This document shows positions 1-8,625 of a stretch of 31,337 nucleotides of DNA, piece after piece. The notes under the pieces were generated by a model, which worked only from the letters and a program-made list of their open reading frames with translations, ran no database searches and was not told the origin of the DNA. Both the position numbers and the translations under genes were made by a program. This stretch comes from Bacillota bacterium (GTDB taxonomy: Bacteria; Eremiobacterota; SpSt-956; JAKJGF01), in assembly GCA_029555925.1 (NCBI GenBank), contig JAKPQU010000159.1, positions 1 to 31,337 on the forward strand. The letters are read 5' to 3'. Within the stretch, counting starts at the first letter, position 1, and each line of letters begins with the position of its first letter.

Positions 1-30
1 CGCGTCACGCGTCACGCGTCACGCGTCACG
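1..30. repeat. Heptamer tandem array (GCGTCAC type), cut by the window edge
   Basis: Four copies of the 7-mer GCGTCAC run from the first base. The array may continue to the left of the window. It belongs to the intergenic NNNTYAC heptamer family seen across this window and lies about 80 bp upstream of the first kinase gene. Confidence 0.9.
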
Positions 31-63
31 AAGTATTAAAACTGATTATAATAACATTCTGTT

Positions 64-77
64 CCCCCTTACGGGGG
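64..77. other. Small GC-rich hairpin in the leader of the first kinase gene
   Basis: CCCCC and GGGGG are separated by four bases, giving a 5-bp G:C stem. A TATAAT hexamer lies at 47-52, just upstream, so the hairpin would fall in the 5' leader if that is the -10 box. No clear -35 box was found, because the heptamer array occupies that position. No T-run follows, so a terminator is unlikely. Confidence 0.3.
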
Positions 78-112
78 TAATCGTTACAATTTTTATAAGC
101 AGGTAACAACTT

Positions 113-2206
113 ATGTCAGCAGGAAAAGTTTTAAATAGCCGATATGAAATTATTAAATTAATGACAATAGTAGATTTTATTAATATCTACAGTGCGTTTG
201 ATTATAACACTGAAGAGAAGGTAATAGTAAAGGAACTTTCATATATATTCCTCGATCCTGTAATAAAAGAAGAGGTTATGGGAGAGTTTAAAAAAGAAAG
301 CAAAATTTATCTTAAGATTATTCATCCCAATCTGGCACGTTATATAGATTATTTTGAACATATCGGCAAACTGTATATAATTATGGAGCATTTTGAAGGA
401 CAGAGTCTTAAAGACCTGCTGGAAGGATATGGCAGTTTTTTGGAACCGGAAAAGGTAATTTTATGGGGTATAAGTCTCTGTAATTTCATATCCTCTCTTC
501 ATGAGGCAAAACCTGCATCAATTATATTTAAAAACCTCTCGCCTGATAGTATATTTTTGAAAAATGACGGTGAATTAAAACTCTTTAATCTGGGTATGCC
601 TCCTATAAATAATATATATAAATGTACGACTAAAACCAGAAGTTTTCACAGTTATTTTTCGTCACCCGAGCAGTATAGAGGGAGACTGGATATTAAATCT
701 GATATTTATTCTCTCGGGGCAAACATGTATTATCTCCTTACCGGTTCACTGCCTCCAGATCCTTCAAAGCTTGCCACTACAAGAGAAGTTATTCCTCCTC
801 TCAGAAATTATAACAGGGAGATTTTATCCAATCTTGAGGACATAGTTTTAAAATCCATGTCTGTTATAAGCAGTGACAGATATGACAGTGCCGAAGATAT
901 GAAGAGAGATTTGAAGGAAGTGTACTTTAATATAATCGAGCTGAGAGAATCTGAAGAATCTAGAACCAGGGAACAAAAAACTGAAGTTATGCCTGTTTAT
1001 AAAAAAGATGATTTTTCGAAAAAATTTCTTGACGTCAGATCAGTTATAGATACAGGCTCTGAGAAAGAGGAGAGGCTTAAGAAATTTGATAAAATTTCTT
1101 CTGACATAAAAATGATAAAAGAGAAAAAAATGTCAGCAGATAAATATAGTCCTTCTACGGAAGTTCTGAAAGGAGGGGTGGTTTTTCAGGAAGAAGCTCC
1201 TGAACCGGGGCGTAAATTAAAAACACTTCTTGAACAGAAGAAAGAGGAAAGGAAAAGAAGATCCACATTGATGCTGGAGAAAGTTACTTCATCCGTTTCT
1301 TCCGAAGACGGCACTACTATCTCATATATATATAACATACAGAATGACGAGCCGAAAAAAACACCTGTCGAAGCCCAGAAAAGCGAAGTGCCAAAAAATA
1401 TAATATTGAAGGAAAGATATAAAATTCTGGATATTATAAATATTACTCCTCTGAGTGTAAATTACATGGGTTATGATATAAAAACAAATAACTATCTATT
1501 TATAAAAGAACTGGCTGATACATTCAGGGATCTAGCCACCAAACATCAGGCTATAGCGCAGTTTAAAATGGAAGCCAAAATACTTTTCAAACTGGTACAT
1601 CCAAATCTGCCCGGTTATAAGGATTATTTTGATTATGAATATAAAAGATATCTAATTATGGAATATATAGAAGGAAAGAATTTAGAAACAATCGTAAAGG
1701 AAACTCCGGGATTTATAGACCAGAAGCAGGTAATAAAATGGGGCATGGAATTATGCGATGTGCTCTCTTACCTGCATAACATGAAACCTGAACCCATAAT
1801 TTTCAGGAATTTAAGACCTGATAATATTATCCTGTCGAAAACAGGACTACTCAAACTTATGGATTTCGGTATATCCAAATTTTTTCAGGCTGACAAACAG
1901 ACTTTAGAAGTAGCAAAAATAATTAATCCTCATTTCTCTCCTTTTGAACAGTACAGCGGACGGACAGACGTAAGAACTGACATATATTCACTCGGGGCAG
2001 TAATGTATTTCCTTGTAACAGGAACAAAGCCGGCAGATGCAATAGATATAAGTATGGAAACAAAAGTGTTGAAATCCTGCAGGGTATTTAATCCTGATAT
2101 ATCGCTGGAACTGGATAACCTCATTTTAAAAGCCATGAGAATGTACAAAGAACACAGACATCAATCCATTGAAGACATCAGAACGGACCTGAAAAAACTG
2201 CTTTGA
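113..2206 (+). CDS. Tandem Ser/Thr kinase-fold protein, both domains probably catalytically impaired
   Basis: The 697-aa protein has two Hanks-type kinase domains, roughly residues 10-275 and 434-697, joined by a charged linker rich in Lys and Glu. Each keeps the ATP-anchoring lysine (K40, K465) and the C-lobe DIYSLGA motif. The HRD catalytic aspartate is replaced by asparagine in both: FKN at 139-141 and FRN at 564-566. Domain 1 also has NLG (159-161) instead of DFG, while domain 2 keeps DFG (584-586). The glycine-rich loops are not recognisable in either domain. By family knowledge this points to pseudokinases used as scaffolds or regulators; lack of activity is an inference. No membrane segment or signal peptide is visible, so it is probably cytoplasmic. 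The ATG start has a weak AGG upstream; the kinase fold begins at once after it, as in the other two kinase proteins here. Confidence 0.9.
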   Translation: MSAGKVLNSRYEIIKLMTIVDFINIYSAFDYNTEEKVIVKELSYIFLDPVIKEEVMGEFKKESKIYLKIIHPNLARYIDYFEHIGKLYIIMEHFEGQSLKDLLEGYGSFLEPEKVILWGISLCNFISSLHEAKPASIIFKNLSPDSIFLKNDGELKLFNLGMPPINNIYKCTTKTRSFHSYFSSPEQYRGRLDIKSDIYSLGANMYYLLTGSLPPDPSKLATTREVIPPLRNYNREILSNLEDIVLKSMSVISSDRYDSAEDMKRDLKEVYFNIIELRESEESRTREQKTEVMPVYKKDDFSKKFLDVRSVIDTGSEKEERLKKFDKISSDIKMIKEKKMSADKYSPSTEVLKGGVVFQEEAPEPGRKLKTLLEQKKEERKRRSTLMLEKVTSSVSSEDGTTISYIYNIQNDEPKKTPVEAQKSEVPKNIILKERYKILDIINITPLSVNYMGYDIKTNNYLFIKELADTFRDLATKHQAIAQFKMEAKILFKLVHPNLPGYKDYFDYEYKRYLIMEYIEGKNLETIVKETPGFIDQKQVIKWGMELCDVLSYLHNMKPEPIIFRNLRPDNIILSKTGLLKLMDFGISKFFQADKQTLEVAKIINPHFSPFEQYSGRTDVRTDIYSLGAVMYFLVTGTKPADAIDISMETKVLKSCRVFNPDISLELDNLILKAMRMYKEHRHQSIEDIRTDLKKLL

Positions 2207-2218
2207 TTTTGATTATGT

Positions 2219-2241
2219 CATATGTTTTGTGTAAACATATG
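2219..2241. other. Perfect 9-bp inverted repeat after the tandem kinase gene
   Basis: CATATGTTT and AAACATATG are separated by five bases, starting 12 bp after the kinase stop codon. There is no T-run, so it is not a typical intrinsic terminator. It could be a weak terminator, an RNA 3'-end stabiliser or an operator; nothing decides between these. Confidence 0.35.
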
Positions 2242-2280
2242 GTAAAGCCACGGTGCTTATAACAGTAAATATTCCACTTG

Positions 2281-2300
2281 TATCACCCGTCACCCGTTAC
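2281..2300. repeat. Short heptamer array upstream of the dnaJ promoter
   Basis: About three 7-bp units of the NNNTYAC family (TCACCCG, TCACCCG, TTAC). They end 12 bp before the -35 box of the dnaJ promoter. No opposite-orientation arm is present in this gap. Confidence 0.75.
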
Positions 2301-2312
2301 TTTTATATCTAC

Positions 2313-2341
2313 TTGACAATAGTAGACTAAACTTTTATAAT
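2313..2341 (+). promoter_or_regulatory. Consensus sigma70-type promoter of dnaJ
   Basis: TTGACA (2313-2318) and TATAAT (2336-2341) are separated by 17 bp, a perfect vegetative consensus. The spacer contains AGTAGACTAAAC. The block 2311-2341 is repeated upstream of dnaK with one mismatch. No CIRCE inverted repeat is present, so any heat-shock control would have to act by another route, perhaps through the conserved spacer. Confidence 0.85.
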
Positions 2342-2384
2342 ATATATAGGCGTAAAATATATTCTAACAGGGCAGGTGAATGAT

Positions 2385-3428
2385 ATGGATTTTAAGGATT
2401 ATTATAAAATTCTTGGTATAGGCAAGAATGCAACAGATAAGGATATAAAAAAAGCCTATAGAAAGCTCGCGAGACAGCTTCATCCTGATATAAACCCGGG
2501 AGATCCGAAAGCAGAGGAAAGATTTAAAGATCTCAATGAAGCGTACGAGGTGTTATCGGACCCTGCAAAAAGGGAAAAATATGATCTCCTGGGACAGAAC
2601 TGGAAAACCGGGGGATTTAATACGGGTAGATATGGTGGAGAAGGAGCGTCTGATTTCTTTAAAAATTTCAGAACGTCGTCGGTGAAGAGCGGTGCCGCCT
2701 CATTCGGCGGATTCGGTGATTTCAGTGATTTCTTTAATATGTTCTTCCGAAACGGAGCAGGCACTGTTACTACCGGCGACTTTTTTACCGACAATTTTGC
2801 CGGAGGAAAGGGAGATGTGGAATATCAGATAGAGATAACTTTGAGAGAAGCCTATAACGGCACGGAAAAATCATTTCAAATGCAAAGACAGGAAAAATGT
2901 TCTTCCTGTCATGGCACGGGAAGGGTAAATAATAATCTCTGTCGTAACTGCGGAGGAAGCGGAATGATTTCTACCAGCAGACAGATAGAAACTAAAATCC
3001 CCCCTGGAGTTAGAAACGGTTCCAGGATAAGGTTGAGGGGAGAAGGGGAAGTGAAAAGAGACGGCAGAAGGGGGGATATGTATTTAAAAGTAAAGCTTAT
3101 ACCCCATGATTTCTTTGAACTTAAAGAAAATGACCTTTACTGTGTTGTGCCTATAACTGTTACGGAAGCGGCTCTCGGTGCGGAAATTAAGGTGCCAAGT
3201 CTTAACGGTAAAGATCTGCAGATGAAAATACCGCCAGAAACTCAGAATGGCAGGAAATTCAGACTGAGCGGCATGGGAATGCCAAATCTTAAAGAAGGTT
3301 TGCCCGGTAATATGATTGTCGAGGTAAAGATTGTCATGCCCCAGGGGCTTACCGAGAGAGAGAAAGAGCTTTTTGCCGAAATGGCACGTATCCGTAAGGA
3401 TAATCCCAGGGTCTATACCAGGAATTGA
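2385..3428 (+). CDS. dnaJ: DnaJ-family co-chaperone with a single zinc centre
   Basis: Hsp40 co-chaperone that delivers substrates to DnaK and stimulates its ATPase. From the ATG at 2385 it has 347 residues: a J-domain (about 3-68) with the essential HPD at 33-35, a Gly/Phe-rich linker (about 72-140), a cysteine region and two C-terminal substrate-binding beta domains. Only two CxxCxGxG motifs are present (C172/C175 and C186/C189), enough for one zinc site; classical DnaJ has four motifs and two sites. A GTG at 2376 opens the same frame, but the AGGTGA ribosome-binding site (2374-2379) overlaps it and is well spaced for the ATG at 2385, which also gives the usual short N-terminus before DYYKILG. 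dnaK follows directly, with its own promoter. Confidence 0.93.
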   Translation: MDFKDYYKILGIGKNATDKDIKKAYRKLARQLHPDINPGDPKAEERFKDLNEAYEVLSDPAKREKYDLLGQNWKTGGFNTGRYGGEGASDFFKNFRTSSVKSGAASFGGFGDFSDFFNMFFRNGAGTVTTGDFFTDNFAGGKGDVEYQIEITLREAYNGTEKSFQMQRQEKCSSCHGTGRVNNNLCRNCGGSGMISTSRQIETKIPPGVRNGSRIRLRGEGEVKRDGRRGDMYLKVKLIPHDFFELKENDLYCVVPITVTEAALGAEIKVPSLNGKDLQMKIPPETQNGRKFRLSGMGMPNLKEGLPGNMIVEVKIVMPQGLTEREKELFAEMARIRKDNPRVYTRN

Positions 3429-3471
3429 TAATTATTAAGATATTCTAATTTATATTTTTTTTGTAAAATAC

Positions 3472-3500
3472 TTGACAATAATAGACTAAACTTTTATAAT
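3472..3500 (+). promoter_or_regulatory. Consensus sigma70-type promoter of dnaK
   Basis: TTGACA (3472-3477), 17-bp spacer, TATAAT (3495-3500). The block 3470-3500 matches the dnaJ promoter block 2311-2341 at 30 of 31 positions (G2322 against A3481). The two chaperone genes therefore probably respond to the same regulator while being transcribed from separate starts. Confidence 0.87.
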
Positions 3501-3545
3501 GACAATAGAGATAATAAATAACAGAAATTATGGAGGTGTCAATAT

Positions 3546-5396
3546 ATGTCTAAAATAGTAGGTATAGATCTCGGAACTACAAATTCGGTAGTGGCAGTTA
3601 TGGAAGGAGGAAAGCCTGTTGTTATTCAGAACGCCGAAGGAAGTCGTCTCACTCCTTCTGTTGCAGGTTTCTCAAAATCAGGGGAAAGGCTTGTAGGACA
3701 GCTTGCCAAACGGCAATCTGTATTAAATCCTGAAAATACAGTATCTTCTATAAAAAGGAAAATGGGAACCGCCGAAAAGGTAAATATTAAGGGGAAAAAC
3801 TATACACCACAGGAAATTTCGGCTATGATTCTGAGAAAGCTCGCAGATGATGCAGGAACATATCTTGGTGAAAAGGTGACGAAAGCAGTCATAACAGTGC
3901 CTGCATATTTTGATGACTCGCAGCGTCAGGCCACAAAAGATGCGGGCAAGATTGCAGGTCTTGAGGTGCTGAGGATTATAAATGAACCTACAGCTGCATC
4001 TCTTGCCTACGGTCTTGACAGAAAAGGCTCTGAGACAATACTTGTGTGGGATCTCGGAGGAGGAACCTTTGATGTGTCAATACTCGATGTGGGAGATGGA
4101 CTTTTTGAAGTTAAATCTACAAGCGGAGATACTCATCTCGGAGGAGATGACTATGATGAACGGCTTGTAAAGTATATATGTGAAGAATTTAAAAAAGAAC
4201 AGGGAATTGATCTGACGAAAGACAGACAGGCCATGCAGAGACTTACAGAAGCAGCGGAAAAAGCAAAATGCGAACTTTCTTCTATGTTCGAAACTGCAAT
4301 AAGCCTGCCTTTTATAACGGCAGATCAGAATGGCCCGAAACATCTGGAGATGAAGATCACAAGAGCAAAGTTTGAGGAACTTACCGCAGATTTGACGGAA
4401 AGAACAATTGTACCATACCATCAGGCTCTGTCAGATGCCGGTATAACGGAAAAAGATATACATGAAGTTGTCCTTGTAGGCGGCTCTACCCGTATGCCCT
4501 GTATTGAAAGTCTGGTAAAGAAACTTACCGGAAAAGAACCTCACAAAGGAGTAAATCCTGATGAAGTAGTAGCCGTGGGGGCAGCCATACAGGCAGGAGT
4601 TCTCGGCGGAGAAGTGAAAGATGTGGTTCTCGTTGATGTTACCCCTCTGTCTCTCGGCGTGGAGACACTGGGAGGTGTTTCTACGGTGCTTATACCAAGA
4701 AATACATCTATTCCGACAAAGAAAAGTGAAATATTCAGTACTGCCGCAGATGGTCAGACCTCTGTTGATGTTCATGTGCTGCAGGGGGAAAGACCTATGG
4801 CACGAGATAATAAAACTCTTGGTATGTTCCGTCTGGACGGAATTCCTCCTGCACCCAGGGGATTGCCGAAGATTGAAGTTACCTTTGATATTGACTCAAA
4901 CGGTATAGTAAATGTATCTGCAAAGGATATGGCTACAGGCAGAGAACAGCATATTACCATAACGGCCAGTACTAACCTGTCTAAAGCAGATGTGGAGAAA
5001 ATGGTCAGAGAATCCGAAGCTCATGCAGAGGAAGACAGGAAAAAGAAAGAAGAAATTGAAGTGAAGCACAGCGCCGATTCACTCCTGTATCAGATGGAAA
5101 AACAGATTAAAGATTATGGAGACAGGATTTCTTCTCAGGACAGGCAGAATATTGAAGGTGCGATGGAAGCACTCAGGGATGCCATAAAGAGTGATAATAT
5201 AGACAGGATTAAAAAGGCTGAAGAAGATTTGAAACAGGCTTCCTATAAAATGGCGGAAAGTCTTTATTCAGCAGGCGGTTCAGGGGCGGCAGGAGGTTAT
5301 GGCCCACCTCCCGGCACAGGATACGGCCCACCTCCGGGAGGCGTTGCACCTCCGGGCGGAGATAATGTTGTGGATGCAGAGTTCAGAGCAAACTAA
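3546..5396 (+). CDS. dnaK: Hsp70 chaperone DnaK
   Basis: ATP-dependent Hsp70 chaperone, 616 aa, close to the usual 610-640. The N-terminal ATPase domain opens with [14 protein letters not shown] phosphate-loop sequence ([17 protein letters not shown]), followed by [29 protein letters not shown] and [13 protein letters not shown]. The substrate-binding domain contains [14 protein letters not shown], and a helical lid follows. The tail is Gly/Pro-rich, with repeated GYGPPPG, and ends VVDAEFRAN, a variant of the common C-terminal acidic motif. The start is decided by a GGAGGTG site eight bases upstream of the ATG. It works with the DnaJ encoded just upstream; no grpE or hrcA gene is in the window. 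Confidence 0.98.
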   Translation: MSKIVGIDLGTTNSVVAVMEGGKPVVIQNAEGSRLTPSVAGFSKSGERLVGQLAKRQSVLNPENTVSSIKRKMGTAEKVNIKGKNYTPQEISAMILRKLADDAGTYLGEKVTKAVITVPAYFDDSQRQATKDAGKIAGLEVLRIINEPTAASLAYGLDRKGSETILVWDLGGGTFDVSILDVGDGLFEVKSTSGDTHLGGDDYDERLVKYICEEFKKEQGIDLTKDRQAMQRLTEAAEKAKCELSSMFETAISLPFITADQNGPKHLEMKITRAKFEELTADLTERTIVPYHQALSDAGITEKDIHEVVLVGGSTRMPCIESLVKKLTGKEPHKGVNPDEVVAVGAAIQAGVLGGEVKDVVLVDVTPLSLGVETLGGVSTVLIPRNTSIPTKKSEIFSTAADGQTSVDVHVLQGERPMARDNKTLGMFRLDGIPPAPRGLPKIEVTFDIDSNGIVNVSAKDMATGREQHITITASTNLSKADVEKMVRESEAHAEEDRKKKEEIEVKHSADSLLYQMEKQIKDYGDRISSQDRQNIEGAMEALRDAIKSDNIDRIKKAEEDLKQASYKMAESLYSAGGSGAAGGYGPPPGTGYGPPPGGVAPPGGDNVVDAEFRAN

Positions 5397-5402
5397 ATAG
5401 AA

Positions 5403-5436
5403 TGGGGGCGGCCATGGCCGCCTCCATAGTTTTATT
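5403..5436 (+). terminator. Intrinsic terminator after dnaK
   Basis: A perfect GC-rich palindrome, GGCGGCCATGGCCGCC (5407-5422), extended by flanking GG/CC pairs, is followed by a T-rich stretch (TTTTATTTTA). It begins seven bases after the dnaK stop codon. Confidence 0.8.
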
Positions 5437-5521
5437 TTAATTTTAATAAATAAAGGGTTTGGCAGAGCGGGCAAGAAGAAAGATAAAAGAACAGTTGTTC
5501 TGAAGAAAGAAGGTTGAGAAA

Positions 5522-5722
5522 ATGAGCGGTGGCTGTGAAAAAGAAAAGGATATGAATTTAGATTCCCGCAAAGAATACTCTATGAGGGATTATAACAATC
5601 GACTGGCTTTAAAACAGGAGTTCGAGAAAAGAGATTATTTTGTTACGACCGGCCAGATCCATACTGTTAAAGTAGCAGAATTTATAGTGGTCTCTGAGAG
5701 AATAAAGAAAAAAGAACAGTAA
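5522..5722 (+). CDS. Small hypothetical protein (66 aa)
   Basis: Charged 66-aa protein with no recognised family. It is rich in Lys, Glu and Arg, has a single Cys (C5), and a short hydrophobic stretch (VAEFIVV) near the C-terminus. An AAGG about eight bases before the ATG is a reasonable ribosome-binding site, and no overlapping gene competes for this stretch, so it may be real. It lies between the dnaK terminator and a heptamer array. A short palindrome, AGAACAGTTGTTCT (5488-5501), sits just upstream and could be an operator. If this gene is not real, the gap 5397-5939 holds only the terminator, that palindrome and the heptamer array. Confidence 0.45.
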   Translation: MSGGCEKEKDMNLDSRKEYSMRDYNNRLALKQEFEKRDYFVTTGQIHTVKVAEFIVVSERIKKKEQ

Positions 5723-5768
5723 TTCTATTTACTGACCTGCCAATAAGCATTTAATAAAAGTTTTCCTC

Positions 5769-5790
5769 CCGTCACGCATTACGCATTACG
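5769..5790. repeat. Heptamer array upstream of the AlaX gene
   Basis: Three 7-bp units, CCGTCAC, GCATTAC and GCATTAC, with a trailing G. This shows both the TCAC and TTAC variants of the family in one array. The rest of the gap to the AlaX start is AT-rich with no other clear signal. Confidence 0.85.
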
Positions 5791-5939
5791 AGAGCATATA
5801 TTTATTATTTATGTTCACCCCGGCACATTCCAATAAGTTATGAAATACACATAAATATAAATTAACCTTTACAATCAAGAGGGAAAAAAAGATAATATGT
5901 CGAATAAGATTTTGAATAATGGAAAATTTGTGAGGTCTG

Positions 5940-7130
5940 ATGTCAGAAAAACGACTTTATTACAATGATTCATACATATCCACCTTTGAAGGGAAGATCA
6001 CTGATTTATATCCCGATAGAGATAATTTATATTTGATTTTTGACAGAACAGGTTTTTATCCTTTGTCCGGAGGGCAGCCATGTGATTATGGAACTGTAGA
6101 AGGCATCCCTGTAATTGATGTTTTTGAAAGAGAAGACGGAGAAATAGTTCATGTAATCTCTTCCTCTGAAGTTCATAATTTAAAAACAGGTATGAATGTA
6201 AACTGTGTTATTGACTGGCAGAGACGTTTTGACCATATGCAACAGCATACGGGACAGCATATTCTTTCACAGTGTTTTTTTAAGCTTTATAATCTTGAAA
6301 CAATAGGATTTCACCTTGGTAAAGATATTTCAACTATAGATTTAAATATTTCCAATCTGCCGGAAGAGAACATCTTTGCAGGTGAAGTATATGCAAATAA
6401 GATAGTATTTGAAAACAGATCTGTTTTTATAAAATATATGGATAAAGATGAGCCTGACACAGTCCTGCGTAAAGAATCAAAGAGAACAGGACTTTTGAGG
6501 ATAATTGACATACATGATTTTGACTCTTCTGCCTGTGGCGGGACTCACTGTAATGCAACAGGAGAAGCAGGACTTATAGTTATTAAGGCCTGGGAAAAAC
6601 TGAAAGAAAAGTTCAGAATAGAATTTTTGTGTGGCTATAGAGCTTTAAAACTCTTCAGAGAATATTCTTCTGTATTCAGAGATATTTCCTGCAGATTTTC
6701 AGTAGGCCCTCAGGATGTTGTTACAAAAATAGATAAATTAATAACAGAAAACAAGGAAAATTATAAGGCCTTGAAGAAATTAACAGAAAAGTGTATGACT
6801 CAGGAGGTAGAACTGTTAAATTCTGAGAAAATTATAAGAGATAATACCGGTTATATAAAACATATTTATAAAGATAAAACGCTTGAGGAGTTGAAAGGTC
6901 TGGCAAAAAATGTTATTATGAAGTCTAATAATATTATTGTATGTCTTGCTACTTCACCTGAACCGTCTGGATTAATTATTGCCAGATCAAAGGACGTAGA
7001 GGTAAACCTTTCTGAAGTAATGAAAAATTTCAATAGAAAATTAACTGGAAAAGGTGGAGGCACTCCTGATTTTGTCCAGGGCGGAGGATATAAATTAGAG
7101 GAAATAGAGAATATACTTCTTGAATTATAA
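5940..7130 (+). CDS. alaX: AlaX-type alanyl-tRNA editing protein with DHHA1-like C-terminus
   Basis: Stand-alone trans-editing factor that by family role hydrolyses Ser-tRNA(Ala) or Gly-tRNA(Ala) made in error by alanyl-tRNA synthetase. The protein is 396 aa, the size of the long AlaX class. The beta-barrel part has GFYPLSGGQPCDYG (38-51). The zinc-binding editing centre has HTGQH (H103, H107) and CGGTH (C199, H203). A linker with coiled-coil character (about 255-300) leads to a DHHA1-like end with GKGGGTPDFVQGGG, which binds the tRNA elbow in AlaRS. A TGAGG lies four bases before the ATG. The reading frame stays open for 42 codons after the stop codon. No alanyl-tRNA synthetase gene is adjacent. 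The following kinase gene may be co-transcribed, as no terminator is visible between them. Confidence 0.92.
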   Translation: MSEKRLYYNDSYISTFEGKITDLYPDRDNLYLIFDRTGFYPLSGGQPCDYGTVEGIPVIDVFEREDGEIVHVISSSEVHNLKTGMNVNCVIDWQRRFDHMQQHTGQHILSQCFFKLYNLETIGFHLGKDISTIDLNISNLPEENIFAGEVYANKIVFENRSVFIKYMDKDEPDTVLRKESKRTGLLRIIDIHDFDSSACGGTHCNATGEAGLIVIKAWEKLKEKFRIEFLCGYRALKLFREYSSVFRDISCRFSVGPQDVVTKIDKLITENKENYKALKKLTEKCMTQEVELLNSEKIIRDNTGYIKHIYKDKTLEELKGLAKNVIMKSNNIIVCLATSPEPSGLIIARSKDVEVNLSEVMKNFNRKLTGKGGGTPDFVQGGGYKLEEIENILLEL

Positions 7131-7245
7131 TGTTGTGAGGGTGCTATAAAAAAGATTATAGAGGAGGAAAAAGCTGAAAGATTTGGAGTTTGTCGTAATG
7201 AATTATTATACGAAATAACTCTTGAAAAGGGCTTTTGCGAAAGTT

Positions 7246-8547
7246 ATGTCAAAAGATAGAGACTGTTTACCAGAAGGTACTGTGTTGAAAGATAGATTTA
7301 AGATAGTTAAACATCTGAGTAGTGGTAGAAATAGTAATCTTTATATTGTAGAGGATCGTAAGAAATTTGATTTCTGGGTAATTAAGGAATTGATAAGTAA
7401 ATTCAGTAATCCTATTGAGGCAAAACAGGCCTATCAACAGTTTGAATTGCAAGCTAAAATTTTGAATAAACTGGATCATCCTCAGCTACCAAAAGTTGAG
7501 GATTTCTTTGAAGAAAATGCCAGACATTTCCTGGTAATGGAATATTTAGATGGAAAAAACCTGAAAGAACTTATAGAAACAACAGAAGATTTTTTCGCAG
7601 AAGAAGAGATTATCGGATGGGCAATTCAGCTTGGCGGAGTCCTTGAATACCTGCACGGTCAGAAACCGCACCCTATAATTTTCAGAGATTTAAAACCGGA
7701 AAATTTAATCCTTACAAAAGATAAATCTATTAAACTCATCAATTTTGGTATATCAAAACTTTTTGACCCTCATTCCAGAACCCTTGCTGTAGCCAAAACA
7801 ATTACACCTCATTTTTCTCCTATCGAGCAATATGCTATGGTTACAGATGCAAGAAGTGATCTCTATTCTCTCGGAGCCACACTGTATTATATTGCAACAA
7901 AGGTTTTGCCCGTAGATGCCATAGATAGATCTATGAATAATGTCCCTCTGAAGTTCTGTAGAGAATATAATAAATCCATATCTCTGGAACTGGAAGGTAT
8001 AATATTAAAGGCTATGGAACTTGATAAAGAAGATAGATATCAATCTGCTACGGAAATGATGACAGCCCTTAAAGAGATTCAATCCGCTTCCAGAACATCG
8101 GATATGACAGATCAATTTTCTTCCGGCAGCTCGTCCATCCAAACTATAGATGCACAGGCAATACAGGCTTTAAGCAAGCCAAAACAGACTATTGTTATGC
8201 CGGAAGATGAACTGGAAAAAGGTGATACCCGTAAAGCAGAAAAGAACGCTCCATCAAAAGGTATATCAAAAGCTGAAGAGGAAGCTCTCAGCTCTGATAT
8301 AGAGGATGAAAATAAACCACAGGAAAAGAAAAAAGGAACAAAAAAGAAGGTAAAAAAGAAAAAGAAAGAAGAAGCGACTCAATCAAATATGGCAATCTAT
8401 ATAGTTCTGGTTCTTATTATATTAATTGCCATAGGATATATTGTGATAAAATTTATATTACCCAGGTTGACAGGCAGTTCAGGTTTTTATGACACAGGTC
8501 TTTTATTTGCTTTTCTGCATAATCTTATTGCTTCTATAATGGTGTGA
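7246..8547 (+). CDS. Membrane-anchored Ser/Thr kinase-like protein with NFG in place of DFG
   Basis: 433 aa from the ATG. A TTG at 7222 would add eight residues; the ATG gives the short N-terminus seen in the other kinases, and neither start has a strong ribosome-binding site. The kinase domain spans about residues 16-280. It keeps the ATP lysine (K47, VIKEL), the catalytic-loop aspartate and asparagine (FRD at 146-148, N153) and DLYSLGA, but the metal-binding DFG has become NFG (166-168), so activity is doubtful. A Ser/Glu-rich linker and a very basic lysine run (about 360-374) precede one transmembrane helix (about 382-405). The remaining C-terminus (about 28 aa) is short and hydrophobic, with no sensor domain. 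The kinase domain would be cytoplasmic. It resembles domain 2 of the 113-2206 protein in motif order and in the PIIFR wording. Confidence 0.9.
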   Translation: MSKDRDCLPEGTVLKDRFKIVKHLSSGRNSNLYIVEDRKKFDFWVIKELISKFSNPIEAKQAYQQFELQAKILNKLDHPQLPKVEDFFEENARHFLVMEYLDGKNLKELIETTEDFFAEEEIIGWAIQLGGVLEYLHGQKPHPIIFRDLKPENLILTKDKSIKLINFGISKLFDPHSRTLAVAKTITPHFSPIEQYAMVTDARSDLYSLGATLYYIATKVLPVDAIDRSMNNVPLKFCREYNKSISLELEGIILKAMELDKEDRYQSATEMMTALKEIQSASRTSDMTDQFSSGSSSIQTIDAQAIQALSKPKQTIVMPEDELEKGDTRKAEKNAPSKGISKAEEEALSSDIEDENKPQEKKKGTKKKVKKKKKEEATQSNMAIYIVLVLIILIAIGYIVIKFILPRLTGSSGFYDTGLLFAFLHNLIASIMV

Positions 8548-8583
8548 GCCGGGTATCTGTGGCTGCAGATTTCTCCGGATAAT

Positions 8584-8618
8584 AACAAGGCGTGACCGGT
8601 CAGTCACGCCTTGTTTGT
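8584..8618. terminator. Bidirectional terminator between convergent genes
   Basis: AACAAGGCGTGAC (8584-8596) pairs perfectly with GTCACGCCTTGTT (8603-8615) across a six-base loop, and T-rich sequence follows. It sits between the kinase stop (8547) and the stop of the leftward secreted-protein gene (8626), so it can serve both strands. Its core has the GTGAC...GTCAC order also found in the heptamer hairpins. Confidence 0.85.
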
Positions 8619-8625
8619 TATTCTC

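Noticed and set aside
2300..3545. CIRCE or HAIR operator at dnaJ/dnaK
   Set aside because: No TTAGCACTC-N9-GAGTGCTAA or CTTGAGT-type inverted repeat is present; only the shared promoter block was found.
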